Below the pieces are notes generated by a model that made no database searches, was not told where the DNA came from, and saw only the letters and a list, made by a program, of their open reading frames with translations. A stretch of 64,000 nucleotides of DNA, taken from assembly GCA_947095535.1 (NCBI GenBank), contig OX352772.1, forward strand, positions 111,191,321 to 111,255,320. Direction: 5' to 3'. The DNA comes from Poecilobothrus nobilitatus (lineage: Eukaryota > Arthropoda > Insecta > Diptera > Dolichopodidae). Both the position numbers and the translations under genes were made by a program. The first letter of the stretch is position 1; each line of letters begins with the position of its first letter. This document shows, piece by piece, positions 51,298 to 64,000 of the stretch.

Positions 51298-52085
51298 TTA
51301 TGAATTCTCAATAGTGTGCATAAAATCTATTTGGAAAAATATTCTAAAACATTTTTAGTGGTTAAGCTCTAGTAAAAAAAAAAACTTTATAAAAGTGCTT
51401 AAAATCCGTTTGGAGAAATATTCTCAAACATTTTGGTGGGTAAGCTCTAGTTCAAAAAAAAGAAAAAAAAAATCTAATGGAAAGTGGAAACGGTTAATTC
51501 AAATTTTGTAGTGGCTAAAACCAAATCTATTAAAACAAAAAAAAAATAAAACTGTAAACTATAAGAGTGCTATAGGTAAAAAATTAAAAAGTATGAACTA
51601 TAAGAACATTGATGTAGTGTAGTGTAGTTGTAAAATATTTCGTACGGTATGGGTAATATCGCGAATCGCGTACGCGGTAAGTTCTAGAATAGCAGAATTA
51701 GGGCGAGTAAACGGTTATATACATTTTAAAATATTTGAAAATATTTTTTGGAACCATAATTTTGCACATTATTATATTTGATTTTTTTCTATATTTAAAC
51801 ATTATATCATTAATTTTAAATATACCTATATACATATTTGAATGATATGCCTATTGGAACGTAATAAATAAATTTATATAGTGTTCATGAACTTTAAATA
51901 CACCCATATACGCATTTGAATGGGTTTTTAGATTTCTGGACAGAGTGGGGGTCGAATAAATGTTATTAATTTCATAAAGTGGTATAAACCCGCTTGTACG
52001 AGGGGTTACATTTTTTTTTTTTATTTTAAAAAATTTATCTGAATTTAGTGGGTGTTTTAGTTGAGGTAAATGAATTAAAAGAAAG

Positions 52086-53238
52086 ATGGAAGACTTAATA
52101 AATGCTCAGTTAGCACAAAGGGAAATCCTTGAAAGTTGCTTTAATAATTATAAAAAGACGGCGAAGGATAAGCGCACTAAAGGGTGTTATCAAAGAATTT
52201 TGGCAGCTTTGCAAGGGCATTGGGATACATTTGTCAGTGGGCATAAAAAAATATTAGTTCAAAGGTTATCAGAAAAGGGGACCCAAAAGAGTTATAGTTA
52301 CTTTGAAGAGGATATCTATGCTGAGGTGGAAGTTTACTTCAACACTAATTACGAAATAATTGAAAGCCGATATGAAACAGACTTTGCAGAAAACGCATCA
52401 AAGGAAACCGAGACCAGCATGATACAATCCAACCAGTCGAGAATCACTCTGGAGTGCGGCTTGAAGTTACCAACCAAAAAATGGCCAACCTTCTATGACC
52501 TTTTTAGAACAATGGTACACCAAAATGATTCTCTGAGTCCAGTTAAAAAATTGCAGTATTTAAAGATGCATCTTGTAGGAGAACCAGAACAGCTTTTGAG
52601 TCCGTACCAGGTAACAGAAAATAATTATTTTTCAATGACAATCGAAAGGTCTTAGTAAATACACAATTAAACACATTATTATTTCAGTCAAAAGTTCAAC
52701 AAGAGTCAGCCCACGGGGTCAGAGGATTATTAGACACAACATCTGAATGCTTACACGCTCTAGATAACCTGGATATTTTTACGAAAGAATGGGACCCTAT
52801 TTTAGTTTTTTTAATTGTCAACAAGCTTCCAACCGAAACGCATGAGTTGTGGGAGCAAGAAACTTGCAAAATGAAAGAATTGCCATCATGGAAAACACTC
52901 AAAGAATTTCTAGAATCGAGATTCCCCACCTGAGAAGCCATAAATAGCAGCAACCCAATACAGAAACAGCCAGCAACTATTTTTAACATTAATCGAAACA
53001 AAACTGCAACACAATCATATCACATTGCAACTCCAACTTCATGTGTCGGTTGTCAAGGCCAACACACCATTCGGTAATGTGATGAATTTCTAAAGCTGAA
53101 TCAGGGTAAACGTTTAGACTTTATAAAGGTAAAAAATTTATGTATCAACTGTTTAGGGTTGGGCATAGAGTTGTTAATTGTCCCAGTACGAGACTTTGCC
53201 AATATTGCAAAAAGAAACATCACAACCTTTTACATAAA
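52086..53238 (+). pseudogene. BEL/Pao gag, copy 2
   Basis: Same as 43918-45070, with the same frameshift and stops. One substitution changes Lys to Asn near the end of the first frame (AAAAAG to AAAATA context, 52619). Confidence 0.85.
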
Positions 53239-53250
53239 AATATAAAGTAG

Positions 53251-53973
53251 GTGGATCAAAACAATAACCAACAAAATGGTCAATCTATTAATCAATCCAG
53301 TCAGCCTAGTACTTCCCGAGCAACATCATACAACAGATTAACTCCCAATAGCCCAAGTTTTGTACCAAATAATCAAATTCAAACCATAAACTCCAATTTT
53401 TTAAATACATCCGATGTTCAATCATTTATCACACACCGGCAGAATAATCAAATTTTGTTAGTAACCGCTGTGATCACAATTGTCGCTCCTTCAGGTAAAC
53501 AAAGCCTGATTAGAGCACTCATTGACCCAGGGTCTCAAGCCTCGTTCATCACCGAAAGAGTTGTTCAACAGTTTGTTTTAAGAAGAGAACCAGTCCGCGC
53601 TACTGTGCAAGGGATAGGAAAGAGTCAAACACATCATGTCACTTCTAGAGTCAGATTTAGCCTTCAAAACATAACCAAGGAAACTCGTTTTAAAAACATT
53701 AACAAATCATCTACCATCTTCAAACAAAGAAGTGCAACATTGGGAACATTCACATGGTTTACAACTGGCATATCCACGATTTGATCAATCTAGGCCTATA
53801 GATTTATTACTTGGAGCAGACGTTTTTAGCAGCTTAATATTAGAGGGCCTAAGAAAAGGCAGTCCGGGTTCGCCCACAGCCCAGAAAACGATTTTTGGAT
53901 GGATATTGTCGGGATATTGTAACATTAATTGTGCAGGAGAACCACAACTTACTGTTAAAAAGTTTCATATGTG
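53251..53973 (+). pseudogene. BEL/Pao aspartic protease region, copy 2
   Basis: Same as 45083-45805, including the Asp-Pro-Gly active site and the frameshift. Differences from copy 1 include one base near 53669 (QTITKE to QNITKE) and a small change near 53908 (IFAGY to ILSGY). Confidence 0.85.
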
Positions 53974-54117
53974 AGCTGATCTCGATAAACAATTGAAAAC
54001 TTTTTGGGAAATTGAGGAATTGCCGAAACAACAAAATCAATCAGAAGAAGAAATCAAATGTGAACAATTTTTGAATCAACCACTATTCGTTTAAAATCAG
54101 GACTATACCAAGTTTCA

Positions 54118-55268
54118 TTGCAATTTAAAGAGATAACTGAGCAACATCACTTAGGGAAATCAAGAGACATTGCGGTGCGCCATTTGCATCAGCTTGAACA
54201 TAAATTTGAAAAAAATCCAAATCTAAAAAAAGAGTATCAAAAATGTTTACAAGAATACATCGATCTTGGTCACATAATACAAGTTATTAATGGTGAAGAT
54301 AGTCTCTCATCGTACAAGACTGGCTTCACCCATTACAATTGTTGTTACCTTCCATATCATGCCGTATTTAAGGAGACGAGCACCACAACAAAGATACGTG
54401 TAGTTTTCGACGCATCCAAAGCAACATCAAGTGAATTGTCGTTAAATGACATGCTTTTAAAGGGTCCGGTGGTACAAGATGATTTAGTCAAAATTCTGAT
54501 TCGTTGGAGAAAACATCGCTTTGCATTTACCGCTGACATTGAAAAGATGTACCGCCAAATTTGTGTCGAAGATTCAAACACAGAATTCCAGAGAATAGCT
54601 TGGAAAGATAATTCAAACCAACCTATAAGAGGTTATAAATTACTGACGGTTAATTTTGGTACTAAAAGCGCTCCTTATTTAGCAACAAAAATTTTACAAC
54701 AACTGGCTATTGATGAAAAGGACAACTACCCTATAGCAGCAGGAACAACGTGAAGTGATTTTTATGTTGACGATCTTCTATCAAGTGCGGACTCTCCCAA
54801 AGAAGCCAACGAGTTACAAACCCAAATATTTAAATTAACCAACTCTTCTAGGTAGCCACTTCGAAAATGGGCATCCAATTGTAAGGAATTAACGAAACCT
54901 TTTGAAATACAAAACAATAAAATTACCTTATTGTCTTCTTTAGAAGAAAATTAAACTGTTCGAACTCTTGACATCACATAGAATTCGAACAAAGATACCT
55001 GAATGTATTCTGTAAATTTGGATGAAAATTCTGAAACATGGACAAAACGTAAAATACTGTCGCAACTCGCCAAGTTGTTCGATCCACTTGGTTGGCTATC
55101 ACCCACAATCATATTAGCGAAAATACTTATGCAAAGACTTTGGTTATGTGGCTCTGATTGGGATGAATAAGTTAATACGGAGATTGAGCAAGACTGGAAA
55201 AAATATTTATTATATCTTCAAGAAGTTCAAACAATCGTAGAGAGATGGATTCATTATTCAAACAACAG
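54118..55268 (+). pseudogene. BEL/Pao reverse transcriptase, copy 2
   Basis: Same motifs and same stops as 45950-47100, including the TGA before YVDD at 54751-54753. One Leu-to-Ile change (TTKLRVV to TTKIRVV). Confidence 0.88.
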
Positions 55269-56295
55269 TTCTCAAATCGAAATTCATGGTTTTGCCGACG
55301 CATCTATCAAGGCATATGCAGGGGTAGTTTATATTTGTATAACCAACAGCTTGGGCGAAAGATCAATCCACCTGGTAGCATCCAAAACCAAGGTCTCACC
55401 AATTAAAAAGATTTTTCTGCCAAGATTAGAACTTCGCGCCGCAAAACTGGTGTCGAAATTAATTAAGTACGTGTTAGAAGCGTTTCAATTCGATCAATCA
55501 ATAAGTATTCACGCATGGACAGATTCAGAAATTGTTCTAGCATGGCTGAATGCTCAGGGTGACAGCATAAGGTTTGATAAAAATTGTAAAAAACCCACAT
55601 CGAAAGAGACCAACTATTTAAAGGCTCCCGAAATAGTTACATCCTTGCAGATTTTAATCAAACTGATGCCAAACCGGCACTTTTCGAAGGAGATATCCGA
55701 ACTGAAAAGCTCCACATATAAGCCGAAGACCGATCCTTTATCGAAATTAACTTCTTTTTTAGATCACAACGAAATTTTGAGAGTAATCGGAAGAATACAA
55801 CAATCGTCGCTATCATACAATCAAAGGCACCCTATAATCATTCATGACAAAGATCACGTCACACAGCTACTCATAAGAGAAACTCTCACGGAAACTCTGC
55901 ATGGAGGATTTCAATTAATGGCACCTATTCTAAGACAAAAGTATTGGTTACTAAATGCCCGCAATACGATACGGCATCATATTCACAAATGCATAACTTG
56001 TTTTCGGCAAAAGGCTGAAGTGAGAGAACAACTTATGGGCAATCATCCCGCACCTAGAGTACAAATGTATCGCCCATTTTCACACACTGGTATCGATTAT
56101 TGCGGTCCGTTTGAATTAAAAACATATAAAGGAAGGAGTGCAAAAAGATACAAAGCGTACATCTGCTTATTTGTATGTATGTCCGTAAAGGCCATACATT
56201 TGGAACTAGTCACCGATTTAACCAGTGAAGATTTTATCGCAGTCTTTAGAAGATTCACGTCCAGGCGCGGACTTTGTAGTGGCATCTATAGTTAA
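55268..56295 (+). pseudogene. BEL/Pao RNase H and integrase N-part, copy 2
   Basis: Same as 47100-48127, including the TAA in place of the second catalytic Asp codon (56293-56295). Confidence 0.85.
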
Positions 56296-57011
56296 AATGC
56301 GTCGAATTTTCTTGGAGCGAGTAAAGTTCTGGCAAAGGAAAGAAAGGTAATCCTAGGCCAGATAAATATTGAAATTGCACAAACAATTGAAACAATCGGA
56401 GTAAACTTTCATTTTAATCCTCCTGCTGTTCCGCATTTCGGCGGTCTATGGGAAGCTGACGTAAGATCCACAAAATACCATCTCAAAAGAATTTTGAAAA
56501 ATGACGTCTTAACGTACGAAAAATTTACAACCGTGTTGCACCAAATCGAGCCGTGCTTAAATTCTCGGCCACTATGTAAAGTGAGCACTGACACTCAAGA
56601 TTTAAACATATTAACACCGGCTCACTTTCTAATTGGTGACACAATTCTAACTCCACCTGAGCTGTCCATATTAGATTTCCAAACGACTCACTTAAATCGA
56701 TGGCAACATTTACAACGTTTATATCAACATTTTTGGAAACGCTGGAATACTGAATACTTAACCAGATTGCAACACAGCTTCAAAAATGGACAAAGCAAAT
56801 TCAAGATGTTCAAATTGGAGACGTGGCCATTTTAAAAGATGAAAACCTACCACATTGTCGTTGGTTACTAGCTCGCATTACGGAATTGCAGAAATGGATT
56901 AGTCCGCGCCGCGACCGTAAAAACAAAAAACTCAATCTTAAAACGACCAATTGCAAAATTATGTATTTTACCTATACCTACACACACACACAAAAGCATC
57001 TCATTCTTTGA
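56296..57011 (+). pseudogene. BEL/Pao integrase C-part, copy 2
   Basis: Same as 48128-48843, with one Arg-to-His change (LQRSFKN to LQHSFKN). Confidence 0.82.
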
Positions 57012-57277
57012 AAACCATGAAATCTACCATTCAAACCCACTAAAATCTAATACAACCTACTTAAAACTACCACTATTTAAAAACTAGCATTACTTAATAA
57101 CTAGCATTACTTAAAACTAGCACTTATGAGATAAATCTAAAAAAAAATAATAAATCTTAATTGCTAAAATTAAAACTAACACTAAAACTATACACCAGTT
57201 TACTGATCCAATTATTTCTCGTTTCATATTTTTCTCAAGGTTATCCAAGCTGATAATATGGTCATCATCAGCAAAAA

Positions 57278-58672
57278 ACAAGTAAATGTAACAGTAAGTC
57301 GATGCAACCGACTTATTAATACCCTACACCTGAATAATTCGAATTAAATTAAAAATTCATAAGTTTTTTTGGCAGCTGCTTGAACTTTTTCCCTTTTCTG
57401 TCTTATTCAACTCGAATTTCAGGAACGTAAAAGAGGCATCCTCTTGGGATATGCTTGACACCTTTGTAAAAAATTTTAAGTTTCTATCTTTATTAATTTC
57501 GAAGATTGTTAGTCCTTGGAATTGCCACTCCAATTCATCGAATCCATCTCAGGAACATAAAGAAAACAAGCCAGAACACCATTGTACTAAATTTAAAGGT
57601 TCTACTTTTGTTGGTTTTGGAGATATGCTTGGTGCTCTTGTGCTCGTCCGGAAGTAACCAAAATACGAACCCATGGTTCAAATTCTTTCAAATGTCAGTT
57701 TCTAATTTTACAGAAAAGGAAACATAACAGAACACCTTTGCACTAAAAATAAGAGTTCTATCTTTGTTTGTTGTGGAGATATACTCGTTTGCTCTGGGGC
57801 TCGTCCGGAAGCTTCCAAGATTTGAACCCATGGACCAAATCCTCACAAATTTCAGAAACGTAAATCAAACATGCAGGAACACCATTCTGCCAAATTGAAA
57901 GGTTATATCTTAGTTGGTTTTGGAGATAATCTCATTTGCTCTGGTGCTCGTTTGGAAGCTTCCAAAATCCAAAGCCATGGACCAAATCCTCTTAAATTTC
58001 AGAGACATAAATCGAACGGGAAGGAACATTATTGTACAAAATTTGAAGGTTCTATCTTTGTTGATTTTGGAGATAATCTCGTTTGCTCTGGGGCTCGTTC
58101 GGAAGCTTTCAAAATCCGAACCCAAGGACCAAATCCTCTCAAATTTTAGAAACTTAAATAAAACATGAAAGAACACTACTCTGTCAAATTTGAAGGTTAT
58201 ATCTTTATTGGTTTTGGAGATAATCTCATTTGCTGTGGTGCTCGTTGGGAAGCTTCCAAAATCCAAACCCAGGGACCAACTCCTCTTAAATTTCAGGGAC
58301 ATAAATCGAATGGGAAGGAACATCATTGTACAAAATTTAAAGGTTCTATCTTTCTTGGTTTTGGAGATAATTTCGTTTGCTCCGGAATCATTCGGAAGCT
58401 TCCAGAATCCGAACCCATGGACCGCTTTTGTCCAATCTCGAACTTAACCTTCCTTTCGTGATTAGTAACCTACGATATAAATTTCATCAAGATAGCTTCA
58501 TTAATTTTTGAGTTATCGTGCGAACTGACGGACGGACATCGTTAAATCGACTCAGGAGGTGATCCTGATTCAGAATATATATATATGTCCATATCTAACT
58601 CGCTTCCTTCTGGTGGTTACAAACACCATACCAAAGTTAATATACCCTATACTTTAGGTGTAGGGTATAAAA
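57278..58672. mobile_element. Nested mini-me-like element, copy 2
   Basis: Copy of 49110-50505 with a few base changes (for example CATGCCAG to CAAGCCAG). Same insertion point and same number of 147-bp units. Confidence 0.75.
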
Positions 58673-58726
58673 AATGGTCAAAATATATCGGCATCCATTT
58701 CATCGATGCCAATGGGGGGGGGAGTA

Positions 58727-59425
58727 TGTTGCGTCCTGGGCAGCCGTCAACCTAAAAAGAGTTTGAAAAGAACCCTAAAGAATCATTAATAAAAAAATAA
58801 AGGAAATACTTATCTAAAGTCATCCTGAGTTACACCGTTCAGGATCTCAACATCTACGAAACCAACCATCAACACCTGAAAATAAATTGATCATTATTTT
58901 TGTATTGTATTTAAACTTACCAATAATAAACCAAATTTTTATGTACATATATTGTTACTTCTAATTATCAATAATTACCGAAATCGTCTTTCTCTTTTTT
59001 ACTTTAATAAATCGTTAGTATTGCTTCATAATTGTAACATATAGTATAATACTTAATTAACTTCATTATTAATTCTATCCGTCACCAGATGTTTATTTAT
59101 TATTAATTTAATTAATTTTTAATCATCGCTTTTGGATAGATTTCTTATGTACTATAATCATATGTCTCTTATGTAATGTCGATTATAATTTCTTTTGTTA
59201 CTGCTAAGGTCAATGAACTATAGTACGTAAGGAACTATATGATCATAATGTAAATGGAATTTTTTTTTTCAAATATATTGTCTAATTTTTTAAGTTTAAT
59301 CGCTATCGAGTCGTTGAAAAAGAAAGATTGTAATAAAATTGATCGAAATTGAATTATTGGAAAATTTTAAAATTTAGCGTTTTATTTTTTATCTCAAACT
59401 ATTTGTTAAGCTTGTGAGAAAGAAA
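58727..59425 (+). repeat. LTR 3 (3' LTR)
   Basis: Begins TGTTGCG after the polypurine tract. It is identical in type to LTR 2 up to about 59005, then has its own variants (AATAAATCGTTAGTATTGC; deletion that removes the hairpin near 59210; loss of AGTTAGAATAAGATTT near 59270). Similarity to LTR 1 and 2 ends near 59425. Confidence 0.85.
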
Positions 59426-59429
59426 GCTA

Positions 59430-61330
59430 AGTCAAAACAATGCAACCATTCTCTGTTGATCTTCTCTTTTACATCGTCATCCCAGACCAAAACAGGTAAC
59501 CATAGCTTTTGAATAAGAATATTGGCCAATACTATGCATAATCCATCCGAAAGGATCGAACAACTTCGTATATTTATCTCTCGATGACTTTCAGGCACAG
59601 CATTTAATAAGTTCTCATCATTGGCGTCCATTTATGTAGAGAAAAATCTCAATCAATTCTCTCAGCTTTCATCTATTCTATTAATACTTTTTGCAATTGT
59701 AGTGCTGTTTCTACAGTATCTGCAATGCAATTAAATCATCTACATACAATTAATATGTTCCCTTTTGGGATCGCAAAAGGAAGTTCAATTTTTCATCTAT
59801 GGCTAATTGTTTTAGAATACGCGTGTTAAGTTTGAAATATTCTATGGGGGCATTTTCTGAACTTCTCCAAATAATTCTTTAATATTCTGCATGTGGATGC
59901 ATTTTTTCTATATCAGCACTAATAGCAAATTTATACATCATCCATCTAAGCAGAAGTGTCATTAACTCGTTTTGAATTACAGGACCCTTCAACATCTTAT
60001 CATTCAAAGGAATACCATTACTTGTTGCTCTGGTTGCATCTAATACAACCCTGAACTTGGTTGTAGTGCTAGGTTCTTTATTACGCTTTGGTGAGGCAAG
60101 TAGTTATGCTCAAATGCTTCTATTGGGTTGAATTTCCATCTATTTTGATTTTTTCCATATGATCTAATTCGACATATTCATTCATGCACTTGACATATCC
60201 TTTTTCAAAGTTTGGGCTTTTCGAAAACTGGCGTACCATAGAATACAATCTACCCATTGCAATATTTCTGGATTGTCTCAGCGTTGCATCACTTTGAGGA
60301 TGAAATGGTAACTAAACTTCGTATTTACCATCTGATAAGCGTCTATTAGTTAGTAAAAAATGGTTTTCACATGCTGCTTGTTCTTCGGTTAATAATTTTT
60401 TTGATGATATTTCGTCTAATTCCCAAAATTTTCACAATTCACCTTCTAAATTTACATGTACATTAAAATTTGCAATGGCACTTTTATTTTCTGGTTGATT
60501 ATTGATCTTTTCTGTTAAGATCCACCCAAATATTGTTTTTCGAGCAATAGGTAAAACTTTCGGAACCCTTTTAACACTTTCCAGCATTATTTGGCTAAAA
60601 ATATCCGTATCCAATAATAAATCAAGGGGTGCCCGATTGTTGAATTCTGTGTCGGCTAATTCCAAATCGATAATGAGATTCCACTTATGATTTTTTATAT
60701 GCATACTTGGCAGAATTTGTGTTAATTTTTTCAGGATTAATCCCTTAACATGAATTTCTTGATTTCCATTGATCGGCTTGATGTTGAAAATGACCCGTTT
60801 ATTGTTTTAGTGTAAATATCCTTGAGTTATGGCTTTAATAGTCACACTGACAGATTGCTAGCGTATTTGTAAACTTTGTGCCATTTTTTCTGTTAGGAAA
60901 GAAGCTTGCAATCCCTGATCAATCAGAGCCCGTACTATCGTTTCTTCACCAGACGCTCCAACTCTTTTCACGAGTGCTGTACCCAGTACCCTTTTTTTGC
61001 AATGCACGATCCAAGGTTGTTTGATGCGATACATTCTGTAACCCTTTAATATTGGGCACTGTCACATATACGTTTATAGGCTTCAATCCATCAACATCGA
61101 TACCTAAATTTTTTAATGCTAACATGCATTCGTTGGTGGTATCTGATAAATTACAAATGTCGTGTGGCCGCTCTTGTTGTATTAATAACCTACTCAGCTG
61201 TGTGTTGACCAACATCCCTATACTCTTGCATCTATCATTTAAAAGCTCCCACACTGCTTGGTAATTGCAATCTGTTACCGTAAAATGCTTAATTTAAAAA
61301 AAAAATTAAGTGCAGTTTCTTTACAAAAAA
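59430..61330 (-). pseudogene. Degenerate BEL/Pao gag-pol fragment, antisense copy 2
   Basis: Minus-strand order from high to low: gag piece (NTQLSRLLIQQERPH), protease end (PLDLLLDTDIFSQIMLES near 60610), RT remnants, and the segment after RT (ILIQKLWLPVLVWDDDV near 59490). Close relative of 27400-29700 in content and breakpoints. It is not the 3' part of the sense-strand array, and LTR 3 abuts it. Confidence 0.7.
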
Positions 61331-61756
61331 ATTTTCTCCAAGACATAAAAAGCAAAATATACAAGGTAGAATGTAAAACCAAAGGTTTTTAAGGGAGCAC
61401 ATTTGTAATGACAACCGTTGGTCATGTCTAAAAACTGCCGCCGGTAAATAAATGCCAACTTTCTATAAATTTTGATCTTGCGACTAGTTCATTGTCATCT
61501 AAAATGCCAATTTATCATTTTTTCACCTCCCCCTTTTTGAAAGTTATTTGCGGCCGAAAATCGAAAACTTGTAACTTGGGTACCTATGCGAATTTATCGT
61601 TAGTAAAATATAAAAATTAAAGTACCAGTATTATGTTCTCACATGTGTTAATATTTTTTCTTAGTTATGTAGGGATACTTTAATACTCAAGAAAGTGTCT
61701 CATCATTTTTCGAAATATTTTCTTAGATTCAAAATTCTAAGCAATTTTATATAAAA
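61331..61756. other. Repeat DNA between BEL fragment and mini-me-like element
   Basis: Parts match 29630-29815 (ACAAGGTAGAATGTAAAA, AATTAAAG-type blocks). No gene. Confidence 0.4.
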
Positions 61757-62700
61757 AACAAGTAATGTAACAGGAAGTCGATGCAACCAACTTATTAATA
61801 CCCTACACCTGAATAATTCCAATTAAATTAAAAATCCATTAGTGTTTTGGCAGATTCTTGAAGTTCTTCCCTTTTCTTTCTTATTCAACTCGAATTTCAG
61901 GAACGTAAAAGAGGCATCCTTTAACCCCGCTGTACAAAATTTCAAGTTTCTGTCTTTATTAATTTCGAAGATATGCTTGTTAGCCCTTAGGAGGCGTGTG
62001 TCAGGTACCCGAATTGCCACTGTAATTCATCAAATCCATCTCAGGGACATAAAGAAAGTATGCCAGAACACCATTGTACTAAATTTGAAGATTCTACTTT
62101 TGTTGGTTATGGAGATCGTTTCGAAAGTTTCTAATACACGAAATTATGAACAAAGTCCTCTCAAATTTCGAAGACATAAATAAACAGGAACGAGCATTAT
62201 TGTACTAAATTTAACGGTTTTATCTTTGCTGGTTTTGCAGATAATCGCGTTTGTTCTGGGGCTAGTGCGGAAGCTCCCAAAATCCGAACCATTGGACAAA
62301 ATCCTCTCAAATTTCAGAGACATAAATCAAAAAGGAAGGAACATCAATCATTGTACAAAATTTTAAGGTTCTATCTTTGTTGGTTTTGGAGATAATCTCG
62401 TTTGCTCCGAAATCATTCGGAACCTTCTAGAATCCGAACCCATTGACCGATTTTCTCCAGATTCGAACTTAGCCTTCTTTTGTAATTAGTAACCTACTCT
62501 ATAAATTCATCAAGATAGGTTTACTAATTTTTGACTTATCGTGTGAACGGGCAGACGGACGGACATCGTTAAATCGACTCAGGAGATGATCCTGATTCAG
62601 AATATATATACATGTCCATATCTCGCTCGCTTCCTTTTGGTGGTTACAAACTTCATACTAAAGTTAATATACCCTATACTTTAGGTGTAGGATATAAAAA
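61757..62700. mobile_element. Mini-me-like element with few 147-bp units
   Basis: Same start (CAAGTAATGTAACAGGAAGT) and ACCCTACACCTGAATAATTC, about three units of the 147-bp repeat, then GACGGACGGACAT, TAAATCGACTCAGGAGATGA, and ATACCCTATACTTTAGGTGT. It resembles 29815-30540 more than the nested BEL copies (CAGGAGATGATCC against GGAGGTGATCC). Confidence 0.72.
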
Positions 62701-63090
62701 TTACAAAATTGATACAAAAGTAAATAATCATCAGTGATAATTTTATTGTCATTTTAGAAATTGTCGAATTGAAATACATTCTAACTTGTTTATTTTACTT
62801 TTTATGTCTTCGCGAAAACTTTTTTGTAACGAAATTAAACTTAATTTTTTTTTTGCGGGAGGGTGGCAATATTTTAAATATTTTTCTAAAATCTAAACAC
62901 ATAAAATTCTTTAATTCTATACATATTACATATATTGTAAATGAATGTATATGCATACAATATTCTTTTTTTACATTTTGTTCTAAAATCTAAACGCATA
63001 TAAATAAATTATAAAATTCTTACTGCATACTGTAAGTACATACTACACATTTACACTAATTCAGCTAATCATTTGTTTCTTTTTCTAATT
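62701..63090. other. Repeat shared with 30541-30930
   Basis: AT-rich, no gene. It follows a mini-me-like element in both places, which shows that the two belong to one larger repeat. Confidence 0.5.
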
Positions 63091-64000
63091 ATACCCGTAC
63101 GATAGGATCGGGTATAATAAAATTACTCCTCCGTTTGTAACACCTCGAAATAAGCGAGCTAGATATACCTTCAAAGGTATGGATCGGATCAGAAAAAAAT
63201 TCTAAGACTTTTGAGCCATGTCCGTCCGTCAGTCCGTCCGTCAGCACGCTAACTCAAAAACTAAGAAAGCTAGAATCTTGAAATTTACACAAAATATTCT
63301 GGGAGTAATTTGTAGGTTCCCTATTTTTTTTGGTTGAGTTTGGACCAAGCCTTAGGGTAGCTCTCAAACACCTAACTTTTAGATCCCGACATTTTTTTTG
63401 CAATAGAGCTATGAAATTTTAACTACTGATAGATCTCACAAAAATATTAATTTTATTTTTAATAACTTTTTTTTGTAGCCCCACCCGTTACGGAGCTACA
63501 GTTCCCCAAAGGTTCAAAAAAGCTCTATATTTAAATTGTTATAGCACAAGTTGCATAAGGTATATCTTCATTTTGAAAACGCCAAACGATTACTACTTTT
63601 ATTAGCTTTAAAAGTATATATACAATAAATATATATTTGTGGCATACGGTGTCTTAATTTACCGTTATGTGAAACTAAAATTTTGCAAAATCCTTCAACC
63701 CTTCTATCTTCTAAACGGTTTAAGTTGGAAACTTGAATTTTTGACAGAAGTTAGATCTTTGAAAATAAGTATGAGTCATTTCAGAACCTTTTTTTGTATC
63801 ACCCCCCGTTTAGGAGCTGTAAGGGGTCAAAAACTGAAAATTTCCTATTTTTAAACACCTGTAACTTGAACACCTGTTAAAATTTTTTTAAAGTAATACA
63901 TAAAAATTAAAGCTTCATCATTATATTCTTATTTCTGTTAACAACTTTTTTTAATAATATAGGGTTACTTTATAATTGACGAAAGTGTTACTTGATTTTT
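63091..64000. repeat. Mini-me/DINE-1-like repeat, TACCCGTACGATA end, copy 2 (cut by window end)
   Basis: Matches 25171-26045 in order: TACCCGTACGATA, TTTGTAACACCTCG, GAGCCATGTCCGTCCG, then the CACCCCCCGTTTAGGAGCTG blocks. It contains about 60 bp (near 63870-63935) missing from copy 1, and runs out of the window. Confidence 0.6.

Larger units (their letters stand above)
42382..59425 (+). mobile_element. Tandem BEL/Pao LTR retrotransposon array (LTR-int-LTR-int-LTR)
   Basis: Three LTRs start TGTTGCGTCCTGGGCAGCCG at 42382, 50560 and 58727. They enclose two internal regions that are almost identical (offset 8168 bp from gag onward, only scattered single-base changes). Gag-pol domains appear in BEL/Pao order: gag, knuckles, aspartic protease, RT, RNase H, integrase. 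Both copies have the same stops and frameshifts, so the element died before it was duplicated. A mini-me-like element is nested in each copy before the polypurine tract. Confidence 0.93.

Noticed and set aside
59425..59446. Target duplication of the BEL array (ATGC at 42378-42381 and at 59442-59445).
   Set aside because: Only four bases, and using it would extend LTR 3 beyond its similarity to LTR 1. The match may be chance.

Overview
The window looks like a transposon-dense, AT-rich stretch of an insect nuclear genome, most likely a fly. It carries repeats of the dipteran mini-me/DINE-1 style ((TA)n and (GTCY)n proto-microsatellites, TATACCC ends), a BEL/Pao LTR element, non-LTR elements and a Polinton. 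No convincing host gene was found; every recognisable coding stretch belongs to a mobile element.

Region 1 (422-24172): a non-LTR retrotransposon on the minus strand is split by an 18.4-kb Polinton/Maverick (1582-20026). The Polinton is bounded by a perfect 6-bp target duplication (CCCTTT) and by inverted repeats of about 850 bp. It looks structurally intact. Its genes include protein-primed DNA polymerase B with zinc fingers and an embedded endonuclease VII-like motif, chromodomain integrase, packaging ATPase, adenain-type protease, penton and hexon capsid proteins, a parvovirus-type phospholipase A2 protein, a fibre-like pair, and several unrecognised proteins (one with a signal peptide, one with a variable-number repeat). 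This is the gene set of an endogenous virus (adintovirus-like). The PLA2 gene ends on a classical A AAA AAC slippery heptamer that would shift ribosomes into the protease frame. A 57-codon gene sits between penton and hexon.

Region 2 (24173-34002): degenerate repeats. There are mini-me-like elements, an antisense BEL/Pao fragment, a non-LTR RT fragment, and a mini-me-like element swollen by about 16 copies of a 147-bp minisatellite.

Region 3 (34003-41877): a foldback repeat family in four direct and inverted copies. It has hairpin centres whose 45-bp loop occurs in both orientations, a tRNA-derived SINE with its duplication and an empty site in a sister copy, and several tRNA-like box A/box B units followed by T-runs.

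Region 4 (42382-59425): a dead BEL/Pao LTR retrotransposon in the arrangement LTR-internal-LTR-internal-LTR, period about 8.17 kb. The middle LTR is a mosaic of the outer two, the signature of unequal crossing-over between 5' and 3' LTRs. Both internal copies share the same stops and frameshifts and the same nested mini-me-like insertion.

Region 5 (59430-64000): a second antisense BEL/Pao fragment and mini-me-like repeats, related to region 2 but in permuted order.
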